A stretch of DNA of 64,000 nt from Hymenobacter metallicola (GTDB taxonomy: Bacteria; Bacteroidota; Bacteroidia; Cytophagales; Hymenobacteraceae), in contig NZ_SRMB01000001.1 of NCBI RefSeq assembly GCF_004745645.1, positions 1,488,001 to 1,552,000 on the forward strand. The letters are read 5' to 3'. Below the pieces are notes generated by a model. The model made no database searches. It was given only the letters and a program-made list of their open reading frames with translations, and was not told the DNA's origin. The translations under genes and the position numbers were made by a program. Of this stretch, positions 32,937-41,966 are shown one piece after another (the first letter of the stretch is position 1; each line of letters starts with the position of its first letter).

Positions 32937-33653
32937 ATGAACTTCTCCGAAAAGAATATCCTGCTCGTCGGTGCCTCTTCTGGCATTGGCTTAGCTACCG
33001 CTCAACTTCTGCACACGCTTGAAGCTAAGCTCTTTACTATTTCCCGCCACCTTTCGCCCGAGCTGGCCGAGCTGGGCACGACTCACCTGGAGGCCGATGC
33101 CACTTTGCCGCTTGCAGCCGAGCTGCTGGCCCAGCTACCGGAAACCCTGCACGGCGTCCTGTATTGCCCCGGCAGCATTAAGCTCCGGCCCTTCGAGCGA
33201 ATTCCGCTGGACGACTTCCGCTCCGACTTCGAGCTCAATGTGCTGGGCGCGGTGCAAGTGCTGCAGGCCACGATGAAGAAGCTAAAAAAGGCCGAAGGCG
33301 CGTCGGTGGTGCTCTTTAGCACGGTGGCAGCCACCACCGGCATGAGCTTCCACACCAGCATTGCCACGGCCAAAGCCGCCGTGGAAGGCCTGACCCGGGC
33401 CCTGGCCGCCGAGTATGCCGGCAGCAACATCCGCGTCAACGCCATTGCCCCGTCCCTGACCAACACGCCCCTGGCCGCCCCGCTGCTGAACACGCCCGAA
33501 AAAGCCGAAGCCGGAGCCAAGCGCCACCCCTTGCAGCGCGTTGGGGAGCCCGAGGATTTGGCCTACATGGCCTCCTTCCTGCTCTCCGACCACAGCAGTT
33601 TCATCACCGGGCAGGTCATGCCCGTAGATGGCGGCCTGGGCCGGCTCAAGTAA
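32937..33653 (+). CDS. SDR-fold protein lacking the catalytic tyrosine
   Basis: 238 residues from the ATG at 32937. Rossmann features are normal (LLVGASSGIG at 10-18, FELNVLGAVQVLQ), and it ends as SDRs do with VMPVDGGL. The active-site segment reads FHTSIATAK: Lys146 is present, but the position of the usual Tyr (four residues before) is Ile142, and Thr129 is near the Ser site. This is not a frameshift, since everything around aligns. I recall other SDRs with an HxSIAxAK segment, so it may be a distinct subfamily with another activity. It lies 89 bp upstream of a photolyase gene. Confidence 0.85.
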   Translation: MNFSEKNILLVGASSGIGLATAQLLHTLEAKLFTISRHLSPELAELGTTHLEADATLPLAAELLAQLPETLHGVLYCPGSIKLRPFERIPLDDFRSDFELNVLGAVQVLQATMKKLKKAEGASVVLFSTVAATTGMSFHTSIATAKAAVEGLTRALAAEYAGSNIRVNAIAPSLTNTPLAAPLLNTPEKAEAGAKRHPLQRVGEPEDLAYMASFLLSDHSSFITGQVMPVDGGLGRLK

Positions 33654-33657
33654 TCTT

Positions 33658-33741
33658 TAGTTGTTAGTTGGTCGTTGTCCGTTGCTAGCAGCAGCCGGCA
33701 GCAGAACGAACTAACAACGGACAACGACCAACTAACAACTA
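33658..33741. repeat. Perfect 27-bp inverted repeat abutting the photolyase start
   Basis: Arms 33658-33684 and 33715-33741 are exact complements made of GTTAGTTGGTCGTTGTCCG words, with a 30-bp interior. The right arm ends one base before the photolyase ATG, so any ribosome-binding region is in the stem. Confidence 0.85.
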
Positions 33742-33742
33742 G

Positions 33743-35062
33743 ATGAAAATTGTTCTGTTCTGGCACCGGCGCGACTTGCGGCAGCACGATAATGCGGGCT
33801 TGGCGGCAGCCCTGCAAAGCGGCTATCCGGTGGTGCCGCTCTTTATCTACGACCGGGAAATCCTGGATTTGCTGCCCAGCCGCCGCGACGCCCGCGTGAC
33901 CTTTATTTACGACGAGGTGGAGCGCCTGGCTCGGCAGACCGAGCAAGCCGGCGGCACGTTTCTGGCATTTTACGGCAAGCCGCTGGAGGTTTTTGCTCAA
34001 CTCGTGCAGCAATATGAAGTAGCGGCCGTCTACACCAACGAGGACTACGAGCCCTATGCCACGGTGCGCGACGCGGCCGTAGCGGGGCTCCTGCACCAGG
34101 CCGGGGCAGAGTTGCGAGCCTATAAGGACCAGGTCATCTTTGCCAAAAACGAAATCCTGAGCAAGTCCGGGACGCCGCCCAAGGTGTTTGGGGCCTACAG
34201 CAAAGCCTGGTTGGCGGCCTTGCGCGACGAACACCTGGCCCCCTACCCTTCCCGGGAGCTGTTTACCGCGGCCAATCTAACCCAGCTGCCCAAGGCCGCA
34301 CCGCGCCCGACGCTGGAACAGATGAACTTCGAGCGGCTGGAGCAAGAGGTGCCCGCCGCCGAATTGCCGGCCGAGGAGCTGGTGCGCAACTACCACAACA
34401 CCCGCGACAAACCCGGCCTGGTGAACAGCAGCACCCGCCGCTCGGTGCATCTGCGCTTCGGGACGCTGAGCGTGCGGGAGCTGATGCGGCAGGCCCGGGC
34501 CCTGAATCCCAAGCTGCTGAATGAACTGATCTGGCGGGACTTTTTCATGATGCTGCTCTGGCACTTCCCCTACACGGCCACCGAGAGCTACGACCCACGC
34601 CTGCGCCAGGTGCCCTACCGCAACAATGAAGACGAATTTAAGGCCTGGTGCGAGGGCCGCACCGGCTACCCGCTCGTGGACGCCGGTATGCGGGAGCTGA
34701 ACCAGACGGGTTATATGCCCAACCGCGCCCGAATTGCGGCGGCGGGCTTTCTGGTCAAGCACCTGCTCATCGACTGGCGCTGGGGCGACCGGTACTTTGC
34801 CGACAAGCTGCTCGACTACGACATGGCCCAGAACGTGGGCAACTGGCAGTGGATGGCCGGCACCGGGGCCGTGGCCGCCCCTTGGTTCAGGGTCTACAGC
34901 CCCCAGAGTCAGCAGGAGCAGTACGACCCCACGTTTGCGTACGTCTGGCAGTGGGTTCCCGAGTTCGGCACCTGCGAGTATCCCAAGCCAATGGTCGAGC
35001 ATAAGTTTGCCCGGGAGCGGGCTATTGCCACGTTTCGGGCGGCGTATCAGGCCAAGGAGTAG
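33743..35062 (+). CDS. phrB: Deoxyribodipyrimidine photolyase / cryptochrome
   Basis: 439 residues. N-terminal antenna domain (IVLFWHRRDLRQHDNAGLAAAL, VYTNEDYEPYATVRD). C-terminal FAD domain with NSSTRRSVHLRFGTLSVREL, ELIWRDFFMMLLWHFP, DAGMRELNQTGYMPNRAR, DWRWGDRYFADKLLDYDMAQN and NWQWMAGTG, the last typical of class I CPD photolyases. It repairs cyclobutane pyrimidine dimers using light. It follows the odd SDR gene and is 69 bp upstream of the TetR/ABC1-kinase pair, all on the plus strand. A hairpin abuts the start codon. Confidence 0.93.
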   Translation: MKIVLFWHRRDLRQHDNAGLAAALQSGYPVVPLFIYDREILDLLPSRRDARVTFIYDEVERLARQTEQAGGTFLAFYGKPLEVFAQLVQQYEVAAVYTNEDYEPYATVRDAAVAGLLHQAGAELRAYKDQVIFAKNEILSKSGTPPKVFGAYSKAWLAALRDEHLAPYPSRELFTAANLTQLPKAAPRPTLEQMNFERLEQEVPAAELPAEELVRNYHNTRDKPGLVNSSTRRSVHLRFGTLSVRELMRQARALNPKLLNELIWRDFFMMLLWHFPYTATESYDPRLRQVPYRNNEDEFKAWCEGRTGYPLVDAGMRELNQTGYMPNRARIAAAGFLVKHLLIDWRWGDRYFADKLLDYDMAQNVGNWQWMAGTGAVAAPWFRVYSPQSQQEQYDPTFAYVWQWVPEFGTCEYPKPMVEHKFARERAIATFRAAYQAKE

Positions 35063-35131
35063 CGGCACCTGAAACCGGGCAATTAATCCTCGACAAAAGC
35101 AACTTACCGGCTTGGAACCGGTTATAAGAAC

Positions 35132-35764
35132 ATGGATAAGGACCGCATCAAACAGGCTTACCTCGACTATGTGCTCCGCAAGGGCACGCCGCCCGCATCG
35201 GTGTACAAGCTCACCAGCAAGCTGGGCATTCCAGAGGCCGACTTCTACCGTTACTACGCCAATTTCGACGCCATTGACCGGGAAATCTGGGCCGACTTTG
35301 CCCGCCAGGCCCGGCAGCGCGCGGCCACTGAGCCGGTGTGGGAGCAGTACGGAGCCCGCGAAAAGCTGCTGGGGTTTTATTACACTCTGCTGGAAATTCT
35401 GAAGCAGAACCGTAGCTACGCCCTGAATTCGCTGCACCGCTCCTTGCACCGCATGCCCGGCCTGACGCCACGGGTGCTCGACGACTTCCGCCAGGATTTC
35501 GAGCAATTCGTGCAGGACCTGCTGCAGGAAGGCAAGCGCACCGAGGAAGTAGCCGTGCGGCCCTTGGTGCAGGATCAGTACCCGCGCCTGTTCTGGCAGC
35601 AGGCCCTGTTCGTGCTGGGCTTCTTCGCCAAAGATGACTCCCTGAACTTTGAGCGCACCGACGCGGCCATCGAAAAAGCCGTGACCCTGAGCTTCGACTT
35701 GGTAGGCCGCAACACCCTGGACTCGGCCCTGGATCTGGCCCGTTTTCTGGTAACCCGCCGCTGA
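35132..35764 (+). CDS. TetR-family transcriptional regulator
   Basis: 210 residues. Residues 1-60 form a TetR HTH (YLDYVLRKGTPPASVYKLTSKLGIPEADFYRYYANFDAIDREIW), although the turn is less canonical than usual. The remainder is an all-helical ligand or dimerisation domain with GFYYTLLEILKQNRSYAL and LFWQQALFVLGFFAKDDS. The last base of its stop codon is the first base of the next ATG (TGATG), so it is translationally coupled to the ABC1 kinase-like gene. It probably controls this unit. Confidence 0.85.
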   Translation: MDKDRIKQAYLDYVLRKGTPPASVYKLTSKLGIPEADFYRYYANFDAIDREIWADFARQARQRAATEPVWEQYGAREKLLGFYYTLLEILKQNRSYALNSLHRSLHRMPGLTPRVLDDFRQDFEQFVQDLLQEGKRTEEVAVRPLVQDQYPRLFWQQALFVLGFFAKDDSLNFERTDAAIEKAVTLSFDLVGRNTLDSALDLARFLVTRR

Positions 35765-37125
35765 TGAGTGACGACACTGTGATGCCCGAATCGGGTACAC
35801 CCGACGCGCCCGATGCCCGGCAGCTGGCCTCCCTTCCCACCACGAAAGTGGCCCGGGCTGCCCGCTTTGCTAAAACCGGCCTGAAAGTGGGAGCCAATTA
35901 TGTTAAACACTACGCCAAGCGGGCAGCGGGCGTCACGAGTGAAACCGAGGACCTGCACGCGGCCAACGCGGCTGAGCTCTACGGGGCATTGAGCGAGATG
36001 AAAGGCTCGGTGCTGAAGGTGGCTCAGATGCTGGCCATGGAGAAAAACATGCTCCCCACGGCCTATTCCGACCTGTTTGCCCAAGCCCAGTACCAGAGCC
36101 CACCCTTATCGGGGCCGCTGGTAACCAAGGTGCTGCGCGACGCTTTCGGCCGCTCACCCTTTGAGGTATTCGACGAGTTTGACATCAATGCCCGGCAGGC
36201 GGCTAGCATCGGGCAGGTGCACCGGGCCCGCAAGGATGGCCTCACGCTGGCCGTAAAGGTGCAATACCCGGGCGTGGCCGACAGCATCCGCTCGGATATC
36301 CGGCTGGTGAAGCCCATTGCCCTGCGGGTGTTGGGCCTCGACGAAGCCCAGGTGCGGCCTTATCTGGAAGAGGTGGAAACCCGGCTGCTGGAGGAAACCA
36401 ACTACGCGCTGGAGTTGCAGCGTGGCACCGAAATAGCCGCCGAGTGTGCCCATGTGCCGCACCTGGAGTTTCCGCGCTATTATCCCGCGCTGTCGACTAA
36501 CCGGGTGCTGACCATGGACTGGCTGGCCGGTGAGCACCTTAAGGAATTTTTGGCGACGAACCCCAGCCAAGAGGTGCGCAACCAGCTCGGCCAGGCCCTG
36601 TGGGACTTCTACGCCTTCCAACTCCATACCCTGCACCGCGTCCACGCCGACCCCCACCCCGGCAACTTCCTGCTGCGGGCCGACCACGGCGGCATGGTGG
36701 GCGTACTGGACTTTGGCTGCGTCAAGGAAATTCCGGCCGATGTGTATGCCTTGTTTACGGCCCTGCTCACACCCGAAACGCTGGCCGACGAAGCCCGCTT
36801 GGCCGATTTGCTAACCCAGGCCGGCGTGTTGCGCCCCGAAGATGCGCCGTCTCGGCGGACGTTTTACCTGCAAACCATGCAGGCTTCTTTGGAACTGGTA
36901 GGCCGCCCCTTCCGCCAACCGACTTTCGACTTCGGCGACCCGCAGTACATGGCCGCGTTATACCAACTCGGCGACGAGCTGATGCAGCAGCCTGAGCTGC
37001 GCCAGCAGCGGGAGCCCCGGGGCTCAGCGCATTTTATCTACCTGAACCGTACTTACGTGGGTCTCTATGCTTTGCTTACCGAACTGCGGGCCTCCGTACG
37101 CACCGCCTCGGGCTCTTTTGGGTAG
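35764..37125 (+). CDS. ABC1/AarF/UbiB-family atypical kinase
   Basis: 453 residues. Protein-kinase-like fold of the UbiB type: alanine-rich nucleotide loop in QAASIGQVHRA, a lysine in LAVKVQYPGV, ETRLLEETNYALEL, the catalytic HADPHPGNFLL and metal-binding VLDFGCVKEI. The N-terminal KxGQ signature is KVAQ (85-88), with Gly replaced by Ala. Relatives support ubiquinone or other lipid metabolism; Bacteroidota use menaquinone, so the role here is open. Coupled to the TetR gene. Confidence 0.88.
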   Translation: MSDDTVMPESGTPDAPDARQLASLPTTKVARAARFAKTGLKVGANYVKHYAKRAAGVTSETEDLHAANAAELYGALSEMKGSVLKVAQMLAMEKNMLPTAYSDLFAQAQYQSPPLSGPLVTKVLRDAFGRSPFEVFDEFDINARQAASIGQVHRARKDGLTLAVKVQYPGVADSIRSDIRLVKPIALRVLGLDEAQVRPYLEEVETRLLEETNYALELQRGTEIAAECAHVPHLEFPRYYPALSTNRVLTMDWLAGEHLKEFLATNPSQEVRNQLGQALWDFYAFQLHTLHRVHADPHPGNFLLRADHGGMVGVLDFGCVKEIPADVYALFTALLTPETLADEARLADLLTQAGVLRPEDAPSRRTFYLQTMQASLELVGRPFRQPTFDFGDPQYMAALYQLGDELMQQPELRQQREPRGSAHFIYLNRTYVGLYALLTELRASVRTASGSFG

Positions 37126-37236
37126 ACCCAAACCATTCGCCGACTCCGTAGTTCTTAGCTCCCAACACGACTTTTCGGCCTGCATCTGCCGGGAAGTCGT
37201 TTTTTATTCTCCACACTTTCTCTACCGTTCCGCTCC

Positions 37237-38118
37237 ATGAAAAAACTATGGACCCTGTGCGCTGCCTTGCTCAGCGTAGCATCCGTGGCCTCGGCTCAGG
37301 TGGGCACCAGCCCGGCTAAGCTTACGTGCTGCGCGCGGCCTACGACTGGCACCAATGCCACCGAAGCCTTTGCCATGCTGGCCACCAACGAAGATTTCTC
37401 CGGCGGCCACGACGCGCCCCTGCCCTACACCTACGAGGGTCAGGGGGAAATCATTGAGTTCAAAACCACCGATGGCCAGACCGCCAAAGCCTTCGAAATC
37501 AAGAGCAACGTACGCTCCGACAAGTACCTGTTCGTAATTCACGAGTGGTGGGGCCTGAACGACTATATCAAAAAGGAAGCCGCTACCTACGCCAACGAGT
37601 TGAAAGGCGTCAATGTTATTGCCCTTGACCTCTACGACGGGCAGGTGGCCACTACGGCCGAGGACGCCGGCAAGCTGATGCAAGGCGTTACAACCGAGCG
37701 GGCCGAGGCCATTATCAAAGGCGCCCTGCTCTACGCCGGTCCTATGGCCAAGGTATCGTCTATTGGCTGGTGCTTCGGCGGGGGCTGGTCGTTGCAGACG
37801 GCCCTGCTGGCCGGCCCCAAGGCCGTGGGCTGTGTGATGTACTACGGCATGCCCGAGAAAAACGTGGCCAAGCTCAAAACCCTGAACACCGACGTGCTGG
37901 CCATTTTTGCCAGCCAGGACAAGTGGATCAATCCTGAAGTAGCGGCCCAGTTTCAGAAAGACATGGCCGCGGCGAAGAAAAAAGTGACCATCAAGAGCTA
38001 TGATGCTGACCATGCCTTTGCCAACCCCTCTAATCCGAAGTATAGCAAGGAGTTTGCCGCTCAGGCTCACGCCGTGGCCGTGGAGTACCTACGCAAGAAC
38101 TTTAAGTTGAAAGGGTAG
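37237..38118 (+). CDS. Dienelactone hydrolase family protein, exported
   Basis: 293 residues with signal peptide MKKLWTLCAALLSVASVASA. Alpha/beta hydrolase of the dienelactone hydrolase type: HEWWGLNDYIKKEA near 105, nucleophile Cys in SIGWCFGGGWSLQ, Asp in FASQDKWINP and His in DADHAFANPSN. The substrate is unknown, probably a lactone or ester in the periplasm. It is separated by 111 bp from the ABC1 gene and ends with its own terminator. Confidence 0.9.
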   Translation: MKKLWTLCAALLSVASVASAQVGTSPAKLTCCARPTTGTNATEAFAMLATNEDFSGGHDAPLPYTYEGQGEIIEFKTTDGQTAKAFEIKSNVRSDKYLFVIHEWWGLNDYIKKEAATYANELKGVNVIALDLYDGQVATTAEDAGKLMQGVTTERAEAIIKGALLYAGPMAKVSSIGWCFGGGWSLQTALLAGPKAVGCVMYYGMPEKNVAKLKTLNTDVLAIFASQDKWINPEVAAQFQKDMAAAKKKVTIKSYDADHAFANPSNPKYSKEFAAQAHAVAVEYLRKNFKLKG

Positions 38119-38155
38119 CCTGACCGGAGGCCGTCTTGCCGATCTTCTGCTCAGA

Positions 38156-38184
38156 AAAGCTACCCTGTCTAGGGTAGCTTTTTG
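38156..38184 (+). terminator. Intrinsic terminator
   Basis: AAAGCTACCCT pairs with AGGGTAGCTTT around GTCT, followed by TTTG. Ends the dienelactone hydrolase gene. Confidence 0.8.
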
Positions 38185-38611
38185 TTTTGAAGTTCTGCTG
38201 TATCCAGCTTACACCGATCCAAGGTTAGCCATATAAGTGCGCCCCGGGCAAGCATATATAGTCATTGGTAACAATTTCATTATTCTAATATCGTTTTCAA
38301 TTAGATTTACTTCGCCAACGACGAATGCAACCTTTTGGGTGACCACGGCCTCCTACTTCGCGGGTTCATCAGCATGCCCTATGGGGGCGGCTTTACGGTC
38401 ATTTGCAAAAACGCTTTACCAGCTACATTCGCTCACTTTTTTTACGTGCTACCTACCGATTTTTTCCAGAATACTGCTGAGCTTAGCAAACCCAGAAAAA
38501 GTTGAATGCTGATTCGTCAACTTCCTGTCTATAAGTGCCGTTACGAACCTCGGTCAGGCCCGGACCTGAACAGTTTGCCGTTTTATTTCTCACACTCCTA
38601 TTTTACCCTGC
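38185..38611. other. 427-bp AT-richer upstream region
   Basis: 5' region of the delta-60 T9SS protein gene. A GTG-started open frame (38237-38512) has no support. TAGATTTA near 38302 is one base from the -7 consensus but has no good -33 box. Confidence 0.4.
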
Positions 38612-41600
38612 ATGCAACATCATTACTATTGGCCCTTTGCACTCGGGCTGCTACTCTCTACGGGTACCATTTTCACGGCGCAGGCCCAACGCTTCGAGCT
38701 GGACGCCTCCTTTGACTCGGATGGCAAGGTTACCACCGAGCTTACCCCGCCTTCGTCCAACGACAACCTGACCAAGATCTACCCGCAGGCCGACGGCAAA
38801 ATTATTGCCCTGGGTCGCAGCCGCCTGGGCGGGTGGGTAACCGTACGCTACAACACCGATGGCTCCGTGGATACCTCCTACGGCACCAACGGCGTAATTG
38901 GCTACGATCTGGCCACGCAGCGGCCCGGCACCACCTTCACCCTGAACCAGCTCCAGCTGCTGCCCGACGGCAAGCTGCTGGCCGTGGGGGTTTCCGGCTC
39001 CCAGGGCGCCCTGCTGCGCTTCAATGCCGATGGGACCATCGACTCGGGCTTTGGCTCCAATGGCTTGCTGGTGCGGCCCACCGCTACCAATGAGACGAGC
39101 AGCACGTTCCGCACGGCCCAACTGCAGCCCGATGGCAAGATAGTGGCAGTGGGCACCCGCTACCAGCGGGCCGTCACCGGCACGCGCGTTTATAACTACC
39201 TGTTGGTGAAGCGCTACAACAGCGACGGTACGCCGGATATGGAATACACCACAGCTTTTGTTATCAGTACGTTTGGTTATGATGACACGGATGGCTACGG
39301 CCTAGCTATCCAGCCCGATGGCAAACTGCTGGTCTCAGCCCGGGCTACTCTTCAACAAAGTGCGTCGAAGCTAGCCTTCGTTCGCTTGTTGGCCGACGGC
39401 AGCCCCGACAATTCTTTTGGCACGGCGGGGCGCCTGTATACGGGCCTCGACTGCAGGCTAATGAGCAGCCAAATCCTGCTGTTGCCCTCCGGCAAGTTTG
39501 TGGTAAACATGAACGGCGACTTTAACGGCACCTTCGGCCGGTTCCTGCCTTCCGGTGCCCTTGACACCTCGTTTGGCGTGAACGGAGTTGCTACGTTTCA
39601 ACACGACAACGCTTCCCGATACGATGGCCCTTACCATGTTGCCGGGGGGTATAACAATGGTGAGCTAGCCTTACAGGCCGACGGCAAAATTGTAGTAGGT
39701 GGCTTTAACGGCACCCGGTTTGGGCTGCTGCGCATCAATACGGACGGCACCAAGGACAGCTCATTCGGCAGCAACTTCGACCAGAGCATCGCGACGGACT
39801 TTTCCACCCCTACTCCTAACGCGAACTACTTTGTTGCTGGGGTTAGATCGGTACTAATTCAGGCCGATGGTAAAATCGTGGCTGGTGGTAGCGTTAGTCG
39901 CCAGAAAAGCATCACTGACAACTCGAACAGCTCCACCATGTTTGCCTTGGCCCGCTACGCGGCCGTGGTTTCTAACAACTTGCCCAATGGGGTGTGGAAT
40001 GGCAGTGTGAGCACCGCTTTTGACAACGCCCAGAACTGGAGCAATAACCTGCTGCCCAGCGACACGGTCAACATCCTGATTCCCAAGGCGGCCACCCGCT
40101 ACCCCACCCTGAGCACGGCCGCCAGTGGCCGCAACCTCACGGTGGAAGAAGGGGCTACGCTCACCCTGGCCGCCGCCGGCACGCTGACCACGATGGGTAG
40201 CGTAACCCTCAACGGCCTAGTGGTCGGTGAGGGCCTGCTGCGCACCCGCGGCACGAGCGTACAGCGCATTGCCGGCGGCGGCGCCAGCGAGTCGCGCACG
40301 GCTACCCTCGACATTGGCCCGGCTGGGGCCCAACTAGCCGGTCCACTGAAGATTACCCAGCGCCTGATCCTGAACGGCTCCTTGGCTACGAACGGCCAGA
40401 CGCTCCGCCTCATGTCGTCGGGCAGCACGGGCACCGCCATGGTTGTCAACAACGCGCCTTCGGCCGTCGTAAATGGTACCGTAACGGTGGAACGCAGCGT
40501 GAGTCCGCTGTTCAATCTGGGGCAGGGTTACCGGCATTACTCTTCTCCCGTGAGCAACGCCAAATTCAGCACCCTGGCCTACAACGGCTTTGTGCCCGTG
40601 CGCAACGAGGCCTACAACACGGCTGCTGACCCGGGTACTGTGTCGCCCTTCCCCAACATCTTCGAATACAACGAAGCCCGGGTAACGGCTCCCAACTCCT
40701 TTGACCAGGGCTGGCAGGTGCCCGCTGATGCGTTGGAGGTAGGCAAAGGCTATACACTGAACACGTATTCCTTTCCCGGTGGCGCCTCGCCTATCACCTT
40801 TGTGGGCACGCTGAACAACGGTACGATTTCGCGTACGCTCACGGCGGGCAGCCAGAACGAGTCGGGTTGGAACTTCGTGGGCAACCCCTATCCCGCGCCC
40901 ATCGACTGGAATCTGGTAACTATTCCGACCGGCATGAGCGGAGCTGCCTACGTCTTCCGTAGCACAGGCGACTACACCGGCTCGTACGTGAGCTACGTGA
41001 ATGGCGTCGGCCCGAGCAACATCATTCCCGCCATGCAGGGCTTCTTCGTGCGGGCTACGGCTCCGAGCGTGACGCTGCAGTTTACCAACGCCGCCCGCCT
41101 GACTATCTACGCGGATCCGGCTTTCTTCCGCCCTGCTGCCGAAAGCCGGCCCCTCCTGCGCCTCGACGTGACGGCCCCCGGCCAGAGCCAGCCTGCGGAT
41201 GCCGCGTACGTGTACTTCCAACAAGGCGCCACAGCCCTGACCGATGCCCAGTTTGACGCCTACAAGCTGCCCGGCACTGGCCCAGCCCAGCTTAGCACCG
41301 TGGCCGGCGCCGATAAACTGGCTATCAATGGCTTGCCCCTGCTTACCAGTCAAGGCAGCAGCGTAGCCCTTACGCTTTCGACTAGCACAGCCGGTACGTA
41401 TACGTTCTCGGCCGGCCAGTTGCTGAACTTCGACCCGGCAACGCCCGTGCTCTTGGAAGACAAGGCAACCGGCACCTGGCAGGATCTGCGTCAACAGCCT
41501 TCCTACTCCTTTACCACCCCGACGGCTAATACCACACTCAACTCCCGATTTGTGCTGCACTTCGGTCAAAACCGGGTGCTGGGCAGCCAGAAAGGGCTCG

Positions 41601-41863
41601 GCGCCGCAACGGTTAGCCTCTATCCCAACCCGGTAACGAATGGTCAGTTGCAGATTCAGGTCAGCGGATTACCCTCGGCTGCGCAGAAAGTGCATGTCCA
41701 GCTTTACAACACGCTGGGGCAGGTCGTACGCCAGCAGGCGTACACCAGCCAGGCGGGAGCCGTAGACGGCAGCCTGCCGACCCAGGATCTGAGCTCGGGG
41801 GTTTACACGTTGCGCCTGACGAATGGCCAGCAAGTGTCTACCCATCAAGTAGTTATTCGTTAA
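38612..41863 (+). CDS. Delta-60 repeat protein with T9SS sorting domain
   Basis: 1083 residues. Signal peptide MQHHYYWPFALGLLLSTGTI (cleavage near AQAQ). The first 460 residues hold a series of delta-60 (DUF5122-like) beta-propeller repeats of the kind QADGKIVVGG, FNTDGTxDSxFGxNG. A middle region at about 460-600 has NWSNNLLPSDTVNILIPKAA, a parallel-beta-type module, and then a further beta-rich segment. The last 75 residues are a type A sorting domain (LYPNPVTNGQLQIQVSG, LSSGVYTLRLTNGQQ). Exported by T9SS and probably surface-anchored or released; ligand unknown. Confidence 0.9.
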   Translation: MQHHYYWPFALGLLLSTGTIFTAQAQRFELDASFDSDGKVTTELTPPSSNDNLTKIYPQADGKIIALGRSRLGGWVTVRYNTDGSVDTSYGTNGVIGYDLATQRPGTTFTLNQLQLLPDGKLLAVGVSGSQGALLRFNADGTIDSGFGSNGLLVRPTATNETSSTFRTAQLQPDGKIVAVGTRYQRAVTGTRVYNYLLVKRYNSDGTPDMEYTTAFVISTFGYDDTDGYGLAIQPDGKLLVSARATLQQSASKLAFVRLLADGSPDNSFGTAGRLYTGLDCRLMSSQILLLPSGKFVVNMNGDFNGTFGRFLPSGALDTSFGVNGVATFQHDNASRYDGPYHVAGGYNNGELALQADGKIVVGGFNGTRFGLLRINTDGTKDSSFGSNFDQSIATDFSTPTPNANYFVAGVRSVLIQADGKIVAGGSVSRQKSITDNSNSSTMFALARYAAVVSNNLPNGVWNGSVSTAFDNAQNWSNNLLPSDTVNILIPKAATRYPTLSTAASGRNLTVEEGATLTLAAAGTLTTMGSVTLNGLVVGEGLLRTRGTSVQRIAGGGASESRTATLDIGPAGAQLAGPLKITQRLILNGSLATNGQTLRLMSSGSTGTAMVVNNAPSAVVNGTVTVERSVSPLFNLGQGYRHYSSPVSNAKFSTLAYNGFVPVRNEAYNTAADPGTVSPFPNIFEYNEARVTAPNSFDQGWQVPADALEVGKGYTLNTYSFPGGASPITFVGTLNNGTISRTLTAGSQNESGWNFVGNPYPAPIDWNLVTIPTGMSGAAYVFRSTGDYTGSYVSYVNGVGPSNIIPAMQGFFVRATAPSVTLQFTNAARLTIYADPAFFRPAAESRPLLRLDVTAPGQSQPADAAYVYFQQGATALTDAQFDAYKLPGTGPAQLSTVAGADKLAINGLPLLTSQGSSVALTLSTSTAGTYTFSAGQLLNFDPATPVLLEDKATGTWQDLRQQPSYSFTTPTANTTLNSRFVLHFGQNRVLGSQKGLGAATVSLYPNPVTNGQLQIQVSGLPSAAQKVHVQLYNTLGQVVRQQAYTSQAGAVDGSLPTQDLSSGVYTLRLTNGQQVSTHQVVIR

Positions 41864-41881
41864 GAACCCTTATACAAAAAA

Positions 41882-41916
41882 AGCCCGCCTACCAGTGTGG
41901 TAGGCGGGCTTTTTTA
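41882..41916. terminator. Bidirectional intrinsic terminator
   Basis: AGCCCGCCTACCA pairs with TGGTAGGCGGGCT with a three-base loop; a T6 tract follows and an A run precedes. Between the delta-60 protein and phhA ends. Confidence 0.85.
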
Positions 41917-41966
41917 TGCTCTTATAGCAGTTACAAACTCCGATACACGAAGCCAGCTGCCCAGCC

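Noticed and set aside
38237..38512. 91-codon GTG-started frame upstream of the delta-60 protein
   Set aside because: AT-rich noncoding character, no ribosome-site or family evidence, ends inside the upstream region of a well-supported gene.
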